Source: Terribacillus saccharophilus (lineage in GTDB: Bacteria > Bacillota > Bacilli > Bacillales > Amphibacillaceae). From it: DNA of 64,000 nt. Position numbers and translations under genes: made by a program. The first letter of the stretch is position 1. The number at the start of each line of letters is the position of its first letter. The notes beneath the pieces were generated by a model, which searched no databases, was not told where the DNA came from, and was given only the letters and a program-made list of their open reading frames with translations. Positions 53,152-62,584 of the stretch are shown piece by piece. Location: assembly GCF_002272075.1 (NCBI RefSeq), contig NZ_NPBJ01000032.1, forward strand, positions 20,446-84,445, in the 5' to 3' direction.

Positions 53152-54783
53152 TTATTTCGCTTTCTTCACAATCCTCACAGCATCCTTCGAAACATAGAAC
53201 TTACCGCCGCTCTGAACCGTTACACTGTCCAGTTCATATTCACGATCATTTACAATAACGACATTCTTGTTCACAGGGAATTCTGCTTTTTTACGTCCTT
53301 TATCTATGACCAATACCGGGTTCGCAGCATCAGAAGTGTCAACGCTCACTTCGCCCCACTTACCAAATGCTTCTTCTCCTTCTATGAACATATTTTTGCT
53401 TAACTTGTCCAACTTGAAGCCCATCGCATCAGCCGCACTGTGCGCAATGTCTGTGTTCTCGATCATGCCAGACGGTTTTCCAGGGCCGTAGGAGTATAGG
53501 AACAGATCCTCACCTGTATGTCCGCCAGTCGTGAAGCCAAGGTTTGCACGCTGTGCCAGAAGGTCAACCAATGTTCCACCAAGATCTTCTGATTTATTAA
53601 TAGCTCTCTTTTCTTTTGCAGTTGGGTTCGTAATACCGTAAAGCTCCGCAACTTCCAATCGGTTGGATCCATCCTCATTCAACTGAGACATAGCACCTTC
53701 CAGCGTCATTGTTGCTTCCTTCAATGGATCTACATAGGCAGATACCGGCGTAGAAGAATATGTGCCATCCGTATTTTCATTTCCTATAGAGATTCCACTG
53801 TTACCATGGTCAGAAACAGCGATGACCATCGTGTTCTTATCCTTCTTAGCGAAATCCAATGCTTCTTTAACCGCATCATCAAATGACAGCGTATCACTGA
53901 TCATACCGACAGGGTCATTTGCATGCGCTGCCCAGTCTGGCTTGCTGCCTTCTACCATCAGGAAGAAACCATCCTTATCTTTAGACAATGTTTGAATGCT
54001 TTTCTTCGTCATCTCTGCCAATGTTGGTTCTTCCGGCTTTGTTGCTTCCCTATCCATATCGTAAGCTAGTGCAGCTGGAGCGAAAGAGCCCCAGATTTTC
54101 TTCGATCTAGAATCAAGTAAGTCATCTCTTGTTTCAACATAATCGTATCCTTTATCATCTATAACTCCTAGCAAATCCTCGCCATCATCACGGTTGCCAT
54201 TTTCAAGGGATTCCTTCCCGCCGCCAAGGACAACGTCGATATTCTGGTAGACTTGCTGCTCAGCGATATTATCATATTGTGAACGATGGTCTGCATGAGA
54301 AGAAAAAGCAGCAGGTGTCGCATGCTGAATTTCAGATGTAGAAATGATACCAGTCGCTTTGCCATTCAGCTTCGCACCTTCCAGCACATTCGTCACAGGA
54401 CGATATGGATCGTCTGCAAGATCTTCATCCACTCCTGGAGAAGCGATTTTCTCCGGAAGGACTCCGACAAACTTGTCATTCGTTTTATTACCGGTAGCCA
54501 TGGCTGTACCAGCAGGAGCTGAATCCGTAACAGCAGACTCTGCAGAATATGTACGCACACCACCAGATACCATCTGATCCATAGCTAAATCATCACCCTT
54601 GTACCATCTCGATAGAGTTGTTGTTGTAGAGCTCACTCCATCCTTAACGAGTAAAATGACATTCTTCACCTTCGGATCCTTCTTCGCTTCTACCTCTTCC
54701 GGCTCCAAATTCGTCAAGCCGATTGAACCAACCGCTAGCGTTCCCGCTAACGTCACACCAAGTAATTTTTTGCTCAGCTTCAT
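53152..54783 (-). CDS. Secreted alkaline phosphatase
   Basis: 543 residues with a signal peptide (KLLGVTLAGTLAVGSIGLT). Alkaline phosphatase fold: metal Asp in VILLVKDGVS (GDG in most relatives), phospho-Ser in VTDSAPAGTAMATGNKT, metal-binding HADHRSQYDNIAEQ, FLMVEGSKPDWAAHANDP and SDHGNSG, and the late metal His in TTGGHTGED. Releases phosphate from organic monoesters outside the cell. The KDG and DHGNSG variants differ from E. coli PhoA. A four-repeat Pho box upstream places it in the PhoPR regulon. Confidence 0.92.
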   Translation of the reverse strand: MKLSKKLLGVTLAGTLAVGSIGLTNLEPEEVEAKKDPKVKNVILLVKDGVSSTTTTLSRWYKGDDLAMDQMVSGGVRTYSAESAVTDSAPAGTAMATGNKTNDKFVGVLPEKIASPGVDEDLADDPYRPVTNVLEGAKLNGKATGIISTSEIQHATPAAFSSHADHRSQYDNIAEQQVYQNIDVVLGGGKESLENGNRDDGEDLLGVIDDKGYDYVETRDDLLDSRSKKIWGSFAPAALAYDMDREATKPEEPTLAEMTKKSIQTLSKDKDGFFLMVEGSKPDWAAHANDPVGMISDTLSFDDAVKEALDFAKKDKNTMVIAVSDHGNSGISIGNENTDGTYSSTPVSAYVDPLKEATMTLEGAMSQLNEDGSNRLEVAELYGITNPTAKEKRAINKSEDLGGTLVDLLAQRANLGFTTGGHTGEDLFLYSYGPGKPSGMIENTDIAHSAADAMGFKLDKLSKNMFIEGEEAFGKWGEVSVDTSDAANPVLVIDKGRKKAEFPVNKNVVIVNDREYELDSVTVQSGGKFYVSKDAVRIVKKAK

Positions 54784-54866
54784 CTCTCATTCCCCCGTAT
54801 CAAAAGTTATAAAAAACCTCCACCAACGCAACAAAAGTTAATAGATTTAGTTCGTGTACGAGAGTA

Positions 54867-54920
54867 ATTGTATAGGCTGATTGTTAATGGGATGTTAATG
54901 ATCTATAAAGCTATCGTTAA
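54867..54920 (-). promoter_or_regulatory. Pho box and promoter of the alkaline phosphatase gene
   Basis: Read on the minus strand: TTAACG, TTTATA, TTAACA, TTAACA, each separated by exactly five bases (11-bp period, 54920 to 54882), then nine bases to a TACAAT -10 (54872-54867). This is the PhoP repeat TT(A/C/T)ACA-N5 arranged as two dimer sites. Confidence 0.85.
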
Positions 54921-55243
54921 TTAATATAATGGGTATTATGTAAGAAAAAGGGTATTTAATTTAAAATAAATACTTTTATAATAGGGATTTATCCTTATTT
55001 TTGATAATATAAATACTGATTTCATCTGTATATAATCATCAATAACCTCAATAACCATTATTTTCAAAGAGAATGTTTAGAGTAGTACAAATCACCCATC
55101 TAATCTCACCTTTATTATATTCCAGTTATAATTACCTATCCAAAAATCATTATAGTTAATGTCATATCAACATTTTTTTGAACCGATGTGTTTATCCTAA
55201 TATCGTTAGATACTCCTTCTAAGTGTCATACAGCTCTTTTCTA
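54921..55243. other. AT-rich intergenic region
   Basis: About 320 bases upstream of the Pho box. No open frame with an RBS, no GC-rich hairpin and no repeat that I can support. Confidence 0.5.
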
Positions 55244-55275
55244 TAAAAAAGCGACCCCTTTCCGGGTCGCTTTTC
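55244..55275 (-). terminator. Terminator of the chemoreceptor gene
   Basis: Stem AAAAGCGACCC / GGGTCGCTTTT with a CTTTCC loop. Confidence 0.88.
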
Positions 55276-55278
55276 GAT

Positions 55279-57264
55279 TTATAATTTGAACTTCGTCAGT
55301 AATTCCTGTAACTCCTCGGCCAAATTGGTTAAGGCGTTTGCTGATGCTGTGATTTCCTCCATAGAGGCTAGTTGCTCTTCTGTTGTACTTGCCATCGACT
55401 CCGATGCCGCAGCATTCTCTTTTGCAATTGCTGCAAGCTCTTCTGCACTAGCAGTCATTTCCTGAACGCTTGCCGCTATTTGCTCGGTGATCGAGGAGAT
55501 ATCCTCGATCTGCGGTGATATTGTAAAGATGCTGTCTTTAATTTGGCTGAACTTTGTCGTTGTTTCATCGGTAGCCTGCAGTCCTGTTTCTACGTATCGT
55601 GCTGTCTGCGCCATCACTTTGACAGACTGCACTGTATCAGACTGGATATGCTGAATGAGATCTGTGATTTGCATTGCCGATCGCTGTGATTCCTCAGCGA
55701 GCTTCCGAACTTCATCAGCAACTACAGCAAATCCTTTGCCTTGCTCACCGGCACGTGCAGCTTCTATAGCGGCATTCAAAGCCAGCAAATTCGTCTGATC
55801 AGCAATACCAACTATCACATCTGTAATGCTTCCTATCTTCTTAGAACTTGCCTCAAGCTCCTGCATTCTAGCGTTCGATTCATTCACAGATGCATAGATA
55901 TGTTTCATTTGTTCAACTGTCTGGTTGACGGAATACTCTCCACCCTCAGCTAAGCTCGCTGCCTGTTTCGTTGAATCCGATACCGCAGTCAAGCTATTTG
56001 CCACGCGATCCATACCGATCGCAATTTCACCTATTGCCTGTGCATTCTGTTCGACGTGCACCCGCTGAGAATCTGCTCCTCCCGCTACATCCTGCAACGT
56101 TGTCGTAACATGCTCGGTCGCAGAGGTTGTCTGCTCCGAGCTTGCCAGCAGTTCCTCTGATGATGCTGCCAGCTGGCCAGAATCGGTATCGATCTGCTGG
56201 ATCAAACTGCTCAGGTTATCCGTCATTGTATTAAATGCCTCTCCAACCTCAGCTAGTTCATCCTTAGAATGGATTTCTATCCGTTCACGCAGATCGCCAC
56301 CACTCACTTGTACAGCAGTCTGCTTCAGGTTGTTTAACGGTTTAATGATAGAACGGACAACACCAAAGACAAGGAACCCTCCGGCAATGAGCGCCACGGC
56401 CAATACGATTAGCGTCGTATATAAAATTGGTGCTGCTGCATCATCTATCTCGGAGGCAGACATTACACCAGCAACCTTCCAGCCAGTCAGTTCATTCGTT
56501 GTGTAAACAAGCTCCTCTGTGTCAGCACCCTGCTCGAAACGATATTGGCCACTTTCTTTCTCAAATTGCCGGACAAGATAATCGGCAGTAGCCTCAGTTC
56601 CTTTTTCTTCTGTAGGATGGACGATTATATGCTTTGTCTGATCTAGAATAGAAGTATATCCTTCTTTACCAATATGTATCTTCTTAGATGTTTCTTCCAA
56701 ATTACCTAATGTAATATCCATGCCGATGACACCACTGTTATCTTCGGTTGTCTGTGCAATTGTTACTACTAATGTATTAGTTGAGGCAGAAACATATGGT
56801 TCTGTTATGACCACTTGGCCGGCATTCTCTTTCGCCTGCTGATACCATGGTCTTTCCCGCGGATCATAATCAGCTGCAAGCTCCAAGTCAGGGGACTGTA
56901 TCATCAACCCTTCTTCGGTTCCGACATATGCCAATTCAAGTTCCGGATGCAGATCTGTATATTGCTCTAATTTCTGTCGTATCTCCGGGCTTTCCATACC
57001 GTCATATAGCTCAGTATTGATTTGACTGGCAAAGAACTCAATATCATGTATCTTTGGCTGAATTGTATCGTCTATCATACTGTTCAGCACATCCACGTTA
57101 CTTGATGCACTTCCAATCAATTGAGCCGACAACTCCTGCTTTGCACTCTGATACGCTAAGAAGCCTATTAGAATACTGGGTATAAGTAAAATGATGACAA
57201 AGGACAGAATCAGCTTATTTCTGATAGTAAGCCGAATTCTACCTTTTTCTAAGATGCGTTTCAT
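55279..57264 (-). CDS. Methyl-accepting chemotaxis protein with Cache sensor
   Basis: 661 residues: membrane helix 1 ([24 protein letters not shown]), an extracellular double-Cache domain (about 40 to 280, with [15 protein letters not shown] and [12 protein letters not shown]), helix 2 ([24 protein letters not shown]), HAMP, and a cytoplasmic signalling domain with the hairpin tip [43 protein letters not shown]. The Cache motif suggests an amino acid or small organic ligand. It signals to CheA/CheW. GGGGG RBS before ATG. Confidence 0.95.
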   Translation of the reverse strand: MKRILEKGRIRLTIRNKLILSFVIILLIPSILIGFLAYQSAKQELSAQLIGSASSNVDVLNSMIDDTIQPKIHDIEFFASQINTELYDGMESPEIRQKLEQYTDLHPELELAYVGTEEGLMIQSPDLELAADYDPRERPWYQQAKENAGQVVITEPYVSASTNTLVVTIAQTTEDNSGVIGMDITLGNLEETSKKIHIGKEGYTSILDQTKHIIVHPTEEKGTEATADYLVRQFEKESGQYRFEQGADTEELVYTTNELTGWKVAGVMSASEIDDAAAPILYTTLIVLAVALIAGGFLVFGVVRSIIKPLNNLKQTAVQVSGGDLRERIEIHSKDELAEVGEAFNTMTDNLSSLIQQIDTDSGQLAASSEELLASSEQTTSATEHVTTTLQDVAGGADSQRVHVEQNAQAIGEIAIGMDRVANSLTAVSDSTKQAASLAEGGEYSVNQTVEQMKHIYASVNESNARMQELEASSKKIGSITDVIVGIADQTNLLALNAAIEAARAGEQGKGFAVVADEVRKLAEESQRSAMQITDLIQHIQSDTVQSVKVMAQTARYVETGLQATDETTTKFSQIKDSIFTISPQIEDISSITEQIAASVQEMTASAEELAAIAKENAAASESMASTTEEQLASMEEITASANALTNLAEELQELLTKFKL

Positions 57265-57523
57265 GGTATCCCCCCTAATTACTAAGCTGCTGACAACTTA
57301 TTACTTTCTTTATCGGCATCCCGGGAGAATTATGGACATAAGGTATCATAATTTTAATATACAATTTCTACCAACAAGCTATTCTTCATTTCTCAAGAAG
57401 ATTCACCAACTGAAAAAACGGAGACATTTATTCTCCATCTGACTCAATTACTCCTTTTGTATGTCACATAAATTTAACCATCTACACAAAAGTCGGAGAA
57501 ATAGCGTGATTATAGCATTTATC

Positions 57524-57541
57524 TTGTGACACCCTTCACAT
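57524..57541. promoter_or_regulatory. Rex/Fnr-like site upstream of ahpCF
   Basis: TTGTGACACCCTTCACAT: 12 of 14 fixed bases of the Rex box TTGTGAA-N4-TTCACAA, and a perfect TGTGA-N6-TCACA dyad as used by Fnr/CRP proteins. It lies six bases before the ahpC -35. Confidence 0.5.
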
Positions 57542-57547
57542 AATCCC

Positions 57548-57576
57548 TTGACACAACCTTATCGGTATTTTACCCT
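57548..57576 (+). promoter_or_regulatory. Candidate promoter of ahpCF
   Basis: Perfect TTGACA (57548-57553), 17-base spacer, weak -10 TACCCT (57571-57576). Confidence 0.45.
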
Positions 57577-57593
57577 TAATAATATATATAAAT

Positions 57594-57608
57594 TTAGAAT
57601 GATTATGT
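57594..57608 (+). promoter_or_regulatory. PerR-like box of ahpCF
   Basis: TTAGAATGATTATGT against the Per box TTATAATNATTATAA: 11 to 12 of 14 fixed bases. A second weaker overlapping copy follows on the other strand (TTAGAATTACTTAGA). Confidence 0.6.
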
Positions 57609-57661
57609 CTAAGTAATTCTAAGTTTCTAGTTATTAATTTATTTTGGGAGGCTATTTATTT

Positions 57662-58225
57662 ATGTCACTTATCGGCAAAGAAGTACAAGCATTCACAGCA
57701 CAAGCTTACAAAAACGGAGAATTCATCGAAGTTACAGAAGCTAATTTCAAAGGTCAGTGGAGCGTAGTCTGCTTCTACCCTGCAGATTTCAGCTTTGTAT
57801 GCCCAACTGAACTAGAAGATCTTCAAGGCCAGTACAGCACACTTAAAGATCTTGGTGTAGAGGTTTATTCCGTTTCTACAGATACACACTTCGTACATAA
57901 AGGCTGGCATGACAGCTCTGAAAAAATTGGTAAAATCACATATGCAATGATCGGTGACCCATCTCAAGCAATCTCTCGTCAATTCGATGTATTGAACGAA
58001 GAGTCTGGTCTTGCTGACCGCGGTACATTCATCATCGATCCAGATGGTGTAATCCAAACTGTCGAAATCAATGCAGACGGTATTGGCCGTGACGCAAGCA
58101 CGCTTGTGAACAAAATTAAAGCAGCACAATACGTGCGCCAAAATCCAGGTGAAGTTTGCCCGGCGAAATGGGAAGAAGGATCTGAAACACTAACACCTAG
58201 CTTGGATCTTGTAGGCAAAATCTAA
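57662..58225 (+). CDS. ahpC: Alkyl hydroperoxide reductase subunit C (peroxiredoxin)
   Basis: 187 residues. Typical 2-Cys peroxiredoxin: peroxidatic Cys in [17 protein letters not shown], resolving Cys in [28 protein letters not shown]. Reduces H2O2 and organic peroxides, recycled by AhpF. ATG 57662 follows GGGAGG by ten bases; the open frame extends 18 bases further. Operon with ahpF and preceded by a PerR-like box. Confidence 0.97.
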   Translation: MSLIGKEVQAFTAQAYKNGEFIEVTEANFKGQWSVVCFYPADFSFVCPTELEDLQGQYSTLKDLGVEVYSVSTDTHFVHKGWHDSSEKIGKITYAMIGDPSQAISRQFDVLNEESGLADRGTFIIDPDGVIQTVEINADGIGRDASTLVNKIKAAQYVRQNPGEVCPAKWEEGSETLTPSLDLVGKI

Positions 58226-58239
58226 GGAGTGCGTTGAAT

Positions 58240-59769
58240 ATGGTACTTGATGCAAACATTAAAGCTCAATTGAACCAGTATATGGCGCTTATGGAGAACC
58301 CTATCGTTCTTAAAGTAAGCGCTGGTGCAGACGACGTTTCTAAGGAGATGCTTGCTCTAGTTGAAGAGCTTGCAGCTATGTCGTCTAAGATAACAGTCGA
58401 AAAAGCAGAACTTTCACGTACCCCGAGCTTCACCGTGAACCGTGTTGGTGAGGATACCGGCGTTGCTTTTGCTGGTATTCCGCTTGGCCATGAGTTTACT
58501 TCGCTCGTCCTTGCTCTCTTGCAGGTAAGCGGTCGTGCACCAAAGGTTGATGAAAAACTGATCAACCAGATCAAGAATATCAAAGGCGAATTCCACTTTG
58601 AGTCTTATATCAGCTTGACTTGTCATAACTGCCCGGATGTCGTGCAAGCATTGAATGTGATGAGTGTACTGAATCCGAACATCACAAACACGATGATCGA
58701 TGGCGCGGCTTTCAAGGACGAAGTAGAAAGCAAGAACATCATGGCAGTTCCGACTGTTTATTTGAACGGCGAGAATTTCGGCAGCGGCCGGATGACGCTT
58801 GAAGAAATGCTTGCGAAAATGGGCTCCAGTGCAGATGCATCTGAGTTTGATAACAAAGAACCTTATGACGTTCTTGTTGTCGGCGGCGGTCCAGCTGGTT
58901 CCAGTGCAGCTATCTACGCTGCTCGTAAAGGAATCCGTACCGGAATTGTAGCAGAGCGCTTCGGCGGTCAGGTATTGGATACGATGAGCATCGAAAACTT
59001 CATCACCGTTAAGGAGACAGAAGGTCCGAAGCTTGTTGCAAGCCTGGAAGAGCATGTAAAAGATTACAACATCGATGTGATGAACCTGCAGAAGGCAACG
59101 AAGATTGCGAAAAACGATTTATTTGAGCTGGAGCTGGAGAACGGCGCGACACTGAAAAGCAAGAGCGTCATCATCTCTACAGGTGCACGCTGGCGTAATG
59201 TCAACGTTCCTGGCGAGCAGGAATTCAAGAACAAAGGTGTTGCTTACTGCGCACACTGTGACGGCCCGCTATTCGAAGGAAAAGACGTTGCTGTCATCGG
59301 CGGCGGTAACTCCGGTATCGAAGCAGCCATCGATTTGGCTGGAATCGTAAACCACGTTACTGTTCTTGAATTCGCCGATACATTAAAAGCAGATGAAGTA
59401 TTGCAAAAGCGCGCTTACAGCCTGCCGAATGTAACGATCATTACAAACGCGCAAACGACGGAGATCACCGGCGACGATAACGTCAACGGTATCACCTACG
59501 TTGAACGCGACACAAACGAAGAGAAACACATTGCCCTGCAAGGTGTCTTCGTCCAAATCGGCCTTGTACCGAATACAGAATTCCTGGCAGACGTCGTTGA
59601 ACGTACCCCAATGGGCGAGATCATCGTCGACAAGCATGGTCAAACGAACGTTCCTGGCCTGTTTGCTGCAGGAGACTGTGCAGATACTGCTTATAAACAG
59701 ATCATTGTTTCTATGGGATCTGGTGCGACAGCATCGCTTGGTGCTTTCGATTATCTGATTCGTAATTAA
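58240..59769 (+). CDS. ahpF: Alkyl hydroperoxide reductase subunit F
   Basis: 509 residues. N-terminal double thioredoxin fold with [11 protein letters not shown], then an FAD/NADH thioredoxin-reductase-like part: [22 protein letters not shown], redox pair [32 protein letters not shown], and the FAD-binding [17 protein letters not shown]. Passes electrons from NADH to AhpC. Codon use in the 3' half is slightly richer in GC than its neighbours by eye. ATG 58240 has GGAG ten bases upstream; TTG 58234 is an alternative. Confidence 0.97.
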   Translation: MVLDANIKAQLNQYMALMENPIVLKVSAGADDVSKEMLALVEELAAMSSKITVEKAELSRTPSFTVNRVGEDTGVAFAGIPLGHEFTSLVLALLQVSGRAPKVDEKLINQIKNIKGEFHFESYISLTCHNCPDVVQALNVMSVLNPNITNTMIDGAAFKDEVESKNIMAVPTVYLNGENFGSGRMTLEEMLAKMGSSADASEFDNKEPYDVLVVGGGPAGSSAAIYAARKGIRTGIVAERFGGQVLDTMSIENFITVKETEGPKLVASLEEHVKDYNIDVMNLQKATKIAKNDLFELELENGATLKSKSVIISTGARWRNVNVPGEQEFKNKGVAYCAHCDGPLFEGKDVAVIGGGNSGIEAAIDLAGIVNHVTVLEFADTLKADEVLQKRAYSLPNVTIITNAQTTEITGDDNVNGITYVERDTNEEKHIALQGVFVQIGLVPNTEFLADVVERTPMGEIIVDKHGQTNVPGLFAAGDCADTAYKQIIVSMGSGATASLGAFDYLIRN

Positions 59770-59770
59770 C

Positions 59771-59807
59771 AAAAGCGTGCACTATTTTTATAGTGCACGC
59801 TTTTTTA
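59771..59807. terminator. Strong terminator after ahpF
   Basis: Fifteen-base stem AAAAGCGTGCACTAT / ATAGTGCACGCTTTT with a short T loop. Confidence 0.93.
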
Positions 59808-59990
59808 ATATCCTAACATTCCATTGATAAAGCCAGAAACAAAGCTCACAGCAATTCTGCTTTGCCTCTCTACCATAACTATTCCTAAGAAGACTAGGCC
59901 AAACAGAAGCATCCGCGTTTTTCGGGTTCGCGCGCGTTTAGCAGTCAACCATACTGCTATAAATAAGACAATGTAAGCAAAAATGTACAA
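59805..59990 (-). CDS. Small membrane protein of 61 residues
   Basis: Two hydrophobic segments (YIFAYIVLFIAVWLTA and MLLFGLVFLGIVMV) separated by a very basic loop KRARTRKTR, and a C-terminal amphipathic part. The TTG start has GGGAG seven bases upstream, and the gene ends in the ahpF terminator. Function unknown. Confidence 0.6.
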   Translation of the reverse strand: MYIFAYIVLFIAVWLTAKRARTRKTRMLLFGLVFLGIVMVERQSRIAVSFVSGFINGMLGY

Positions 59991-60067
59991 GTCAGCACTC
60001 CCTTATCTAACTAAATAATATGTGGACTCTCTAATAATAACTCAGACAGGAAATAGAAATATATGTA

Positions 60068-60102
60068 TAAAAAAAGAAGATGCAGCATCTGCACCTTCTT
60101 TT
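60068..60102 (-). terminator. Terminator of the pxp operon
   Basis: Minus strand AAGAAGGTGCA / TGCATCTTCTT with one wobble pair, followed by T7. Confidence 0.85.
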
Positions 60103-60113
60103 ATCTAGCCAAA

Positions 60114-61061
60114 TCATTTGCTTATCTTATCCAGTATCTGAAGTAAGCTTGCTCTCTCTTGATATAACTCCTGCGCTTCCTCCACCGCCACTTCCTCAAA
60201 TCGAATAACAGCTCCTGGCGCAGCTTGCGCAAGCATTGGAATATCTACTGCGATTGCTGTCGCAATTCGGGTGTATCCCCCTGTTGTCTGCCTGTCCGCC
60301 ATTAGAATAATCGGCTGACCATTGGCAGGCACTTGAATTCCGCCAAGCGGAATAGCTTCCGAGATTATGTCAGCAGTGGTTTTGTGCGTCAGTTCAGGAC
60401 CTTTCAAACGGTAACCCATGCGATCTGACTGGGGAGTAATTTCATAGTTGGATGAAAGGAAGTTTTTAATAGCCTCTTCTGTAAATGCATCCTGATGCGG
60501 TCCCAAGACGACTCGTACAGTGACTTCCTTCTTGTACTTAGGAATCTCATCGTAATGAAGGGAACGCCCCGTTACTGCATAAGGATTCTCAGTACCGTAC
60601 AGAATGTCTTCCTTCTCGAGCGCACGTCCGTTCAGGCCGCCGATTCTCGCCTTCAAATACGTTGAATTACTTCCCATTACCGCCGGCAAGTCAAAGCCGC
60701 CAGCCACACTGATATAAGAACGAATACCTTCCAGCGGCTGACCGAATTCAATCAGCTGACCCTCTTTCACAGCAAAACTCTTCCACATTGGAGCCGGCTG
60801 GCCATTCACTCTAGGCGATAAATTCCCACCCGTTATCGCAATAACAGCATCCTCCAGCACCTTAAGTACCGGTCCCATCATTGTCACTTCCAGCCCTGCC
60901 TCGTCACGTTTATTCCCAACGAGCAGGTTGGCAATTTGCAGCGAAAAGTCATCCATCGCACCCGCTACAACTACACCATATTCCTGGTAGCCAGTGCGGC
61001 CGAGATCTTGAAAAGTCGTCATTAGTCCGGGCTTGATCACTTGAAATAGCTTACTACTCAT
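60114..61061 (-). CDS. pxpC: 5-oxoprolinase subunit PxpC
   Basis: 315 residues of the KipA/biotin-dependent carboxyltransferase-like family: VIKPGLMTTFQDLGRTGYQEYGVVVAGAMDDFSLQIANLLVGN, ITGGNLSPRVNGQP, SDRMGYRLKGPEL and QPIILMADRQTTGGYTRIATA. With PxpA and PxpB it hydrolyses 5-oxoproline to glutamate using ATP. It overlaps pxpA by eight bases. Last gene of the operon. Confidence 0.95.
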   Translation of the reverse strand: MSSKLFQVIKPGLMTTFQDLGRTGYQEYGVVVAGAMDDFSLQIANLLVGNKRDEAGLEVTMMGPVLKVLEDAVIAITGGNLSPRVNGQPAPMWKSFAVKEGQLIEFGQPLEGIRSYISVAGGFDLPAVMGSNSTYLKARIGGLNGRALEKEDILYGTENPYAVTGRSLHYDEIPKYKKEVTVRVVLGPHQDAFTEEAIKNFLSSNYEITPQSDRMGYRLKGPELTHKTTADIISEAIPLGGIQVPANGQPIILMADRQTTGGYTRIATAIAVDIPMLAQAAPGAVIRFEEVAVEEAQELYQERASLLQILDKISK

Positions 61062-61827
61062 GATGCTCTACTCCGAAATTCTGAATCGTTATTTGTTCTG
61101 CCTGAAGTCTTTCACGGAGTTGTTGAACGAATCGCAGCGCTTCCGGTTCATCACCATGCACACAAATCGTATCTGCTTGAATAGTAATATCCGTTCCATC
61201 AACAGCAGTTACTTTACCTTCTTGAATCATACGAATGACACGATCCACTGCGACTGTCACGTCATGTATCATAGCATTTGCTTGAGAACGAGGTGTCAGC
61301 GTTCCATCTGCCTGATATGTTCTGTCAGAAAAGACCTCTTGTGCAACACTTAGACCAACTTTCTCTCCTGCACGCACAAGCTCACTTCCTGCCAAGCCGA
61401 ACAGTACCAGTTTTGGATCAACTGCATGCACTGCTGCCGCGATGGCTTCCGCAATAGCAGAATCTTTTGATGCCATATTATATAGCGCTCCGTGCGGCTT
61501 CACATGCTGAACATATGTACCGCAAGCCTTGGCTGCTCCTTGGATTGCTCCTACCTGGTAAACAACTAGGTTATAGATTTCTTTCGGAGACAGCTTCATA
61601 TCCCGACGGCCAAACCCCGCTAAGTCAGGAAAGCCTGGATGAGCACCGATTCCTACACCAAGTTCCGCTGCTGTTTTAACCGTTTCAAGCATGACATTAT
61701 GGTCACCCGCATGGAATCCACACGCAATATTGGCGGATGATATGTATTTCAATACTTCCTCATCATTTCCGATTGTATAGGCACCAAAGCTTTCGCCTAA
61801 ATCGCTGTTCAGATCAATCGTCTTCAT
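61054..61827 (-). CDS. pxpA: 5-oxoprolinase subunit PxpA (LamB/YcsF family)
   Basis: 257 residues: IDLNSDLGESFGAYTIGNDEEVLKYISSANIACGFHAGDH, GVGIGAHPGFPDLAGFGRR, and VQHVKPHGALYNMASKD. Catalytic subunit of the PxpABC 5-oxoprolinase. GGAGGGG RBS; starts 12 bases after pxpB. Confidence 0.96.
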   Translation of the reverse strand: MKTIDLNSDLGESFGAYTIGNDEEVLKYISSANIACGFHAGDHNVMLETVKTAAELGVGIGAHPGFPDLAGFGRRDMKLSPKEIYNLVVYQVGAIQGAAKACGTYVQHVKPHGALYNMASKDSAIAEAIAAAVHAVDPKLVLFGLAGSELVRAGEKVGLSVAQEVFSDRTYQADGTLTPRSQANAMIHDVTVAVDRVIRMIQEGKVTAVDGTDITIQADTICVHGDEPEALRFVQQLRERLQAEQITIQNFGVEHHE

Positions 61828-61839
61828 TCCAGCCCCTCC

Positions 61840-62562
61840 TTACTTTTCCTTACTGATAATCTTATATTCCCCAAGACGAACCGCTTCTGCAATATCGTCA
61901 TATTCTTTTTTCGAAATTGGGACGAACCTCAGATAATGACCGGAAGTCAATAAAATCGGCTGCTCACGTTCTGGATCGTATAATTTCACTGGCGTCTGAC
62001 CGATGATTTGCCAGCCACCCGGAGTTTCCAGTGGATATACACCCGTTTGTGATCCGGCTATACCTACAGAACCAGCTGCAATTTTCGAACGTGGTTCCTC
62101 CAAGCGCGGTGTCGCAATTTCTTCCGGCATACCGCCAAGGTAAGGGAAACCAGGGACAAATCCCATCATATAAATCAAATAATCCTGGCTGGAATGAATG
62201 CGGATGACATCCTCTTCTGACAGACCATTATGATTCGCAACGAAATTCAAATCAGGTCCTGTCTCCCCGCCATAATAGGTAGGAATTTCATAAACAAGAG
62301 AAGCGGCCTCGGCCACTCCTCCTTGGATATTTTCATATAGACGCTCCAGTTTTTCCAGCAGTGCTTGATAGCGAATTTTATCAGGACGATAAAAAATTGA
62401 TAGCGTTGTATAAGCCGGTATCCACTCGATAATTCCTTCAATCGGCTCCGCCTTAAGCAACTCTGTAAAAATCCGGATTTTCTGATTTGTTTCCTCTGAG
62501 ATTGTCTGTCCGAAAACGAGCTGAATGCCCGTATCTCCTAGCGGATGATAGGTAAGCTTCAT
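61840..62562 (-). CDS. pxpB: 5-oxoprolinase subunit PxpB (KipI-like)
   Basis: 240 residues with the KipI/AHS1 pattern: LVFGQTISEETNQKI, EGIIEWIPAYTTLSIFYRP, DYLIYMMGFVPGFPYLGGMPEEIATPRLEEPRSKIAAGSVGIAGSQTGVYPLETPGGWQIIGQTPVKLYD. In B. subtilis the KipI homologue also inhibits the sporulation kinase KinA; here the operon context favours the oxoprolinase role. Confidence 0.95.
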   Translation of the reverse strand: MKLTYHPLGDTGIQLVFGQTISEETNQKIRIFTELLKAEPIEGIIEWIPAYTTLSIFYRPDKIRYQALLEKLERLYENIQGGVAEAASLVYEIPTYYGGETGPDLNFVANHNGLSEEDVIRIHSSQDYLIYMMGFVPGFPYLGGMPEEIATPRLEEPRSKIAAGSVGIAGSQTGVYPLETPGGWQIIGQTPVKLYDPEREQPILLTSGHYLRFVPISKKEYDDIAEAVRLGEYKIISKEK

Positions 62563-62584
62563 TTTTTAGGACCTCCTTCTCGAA

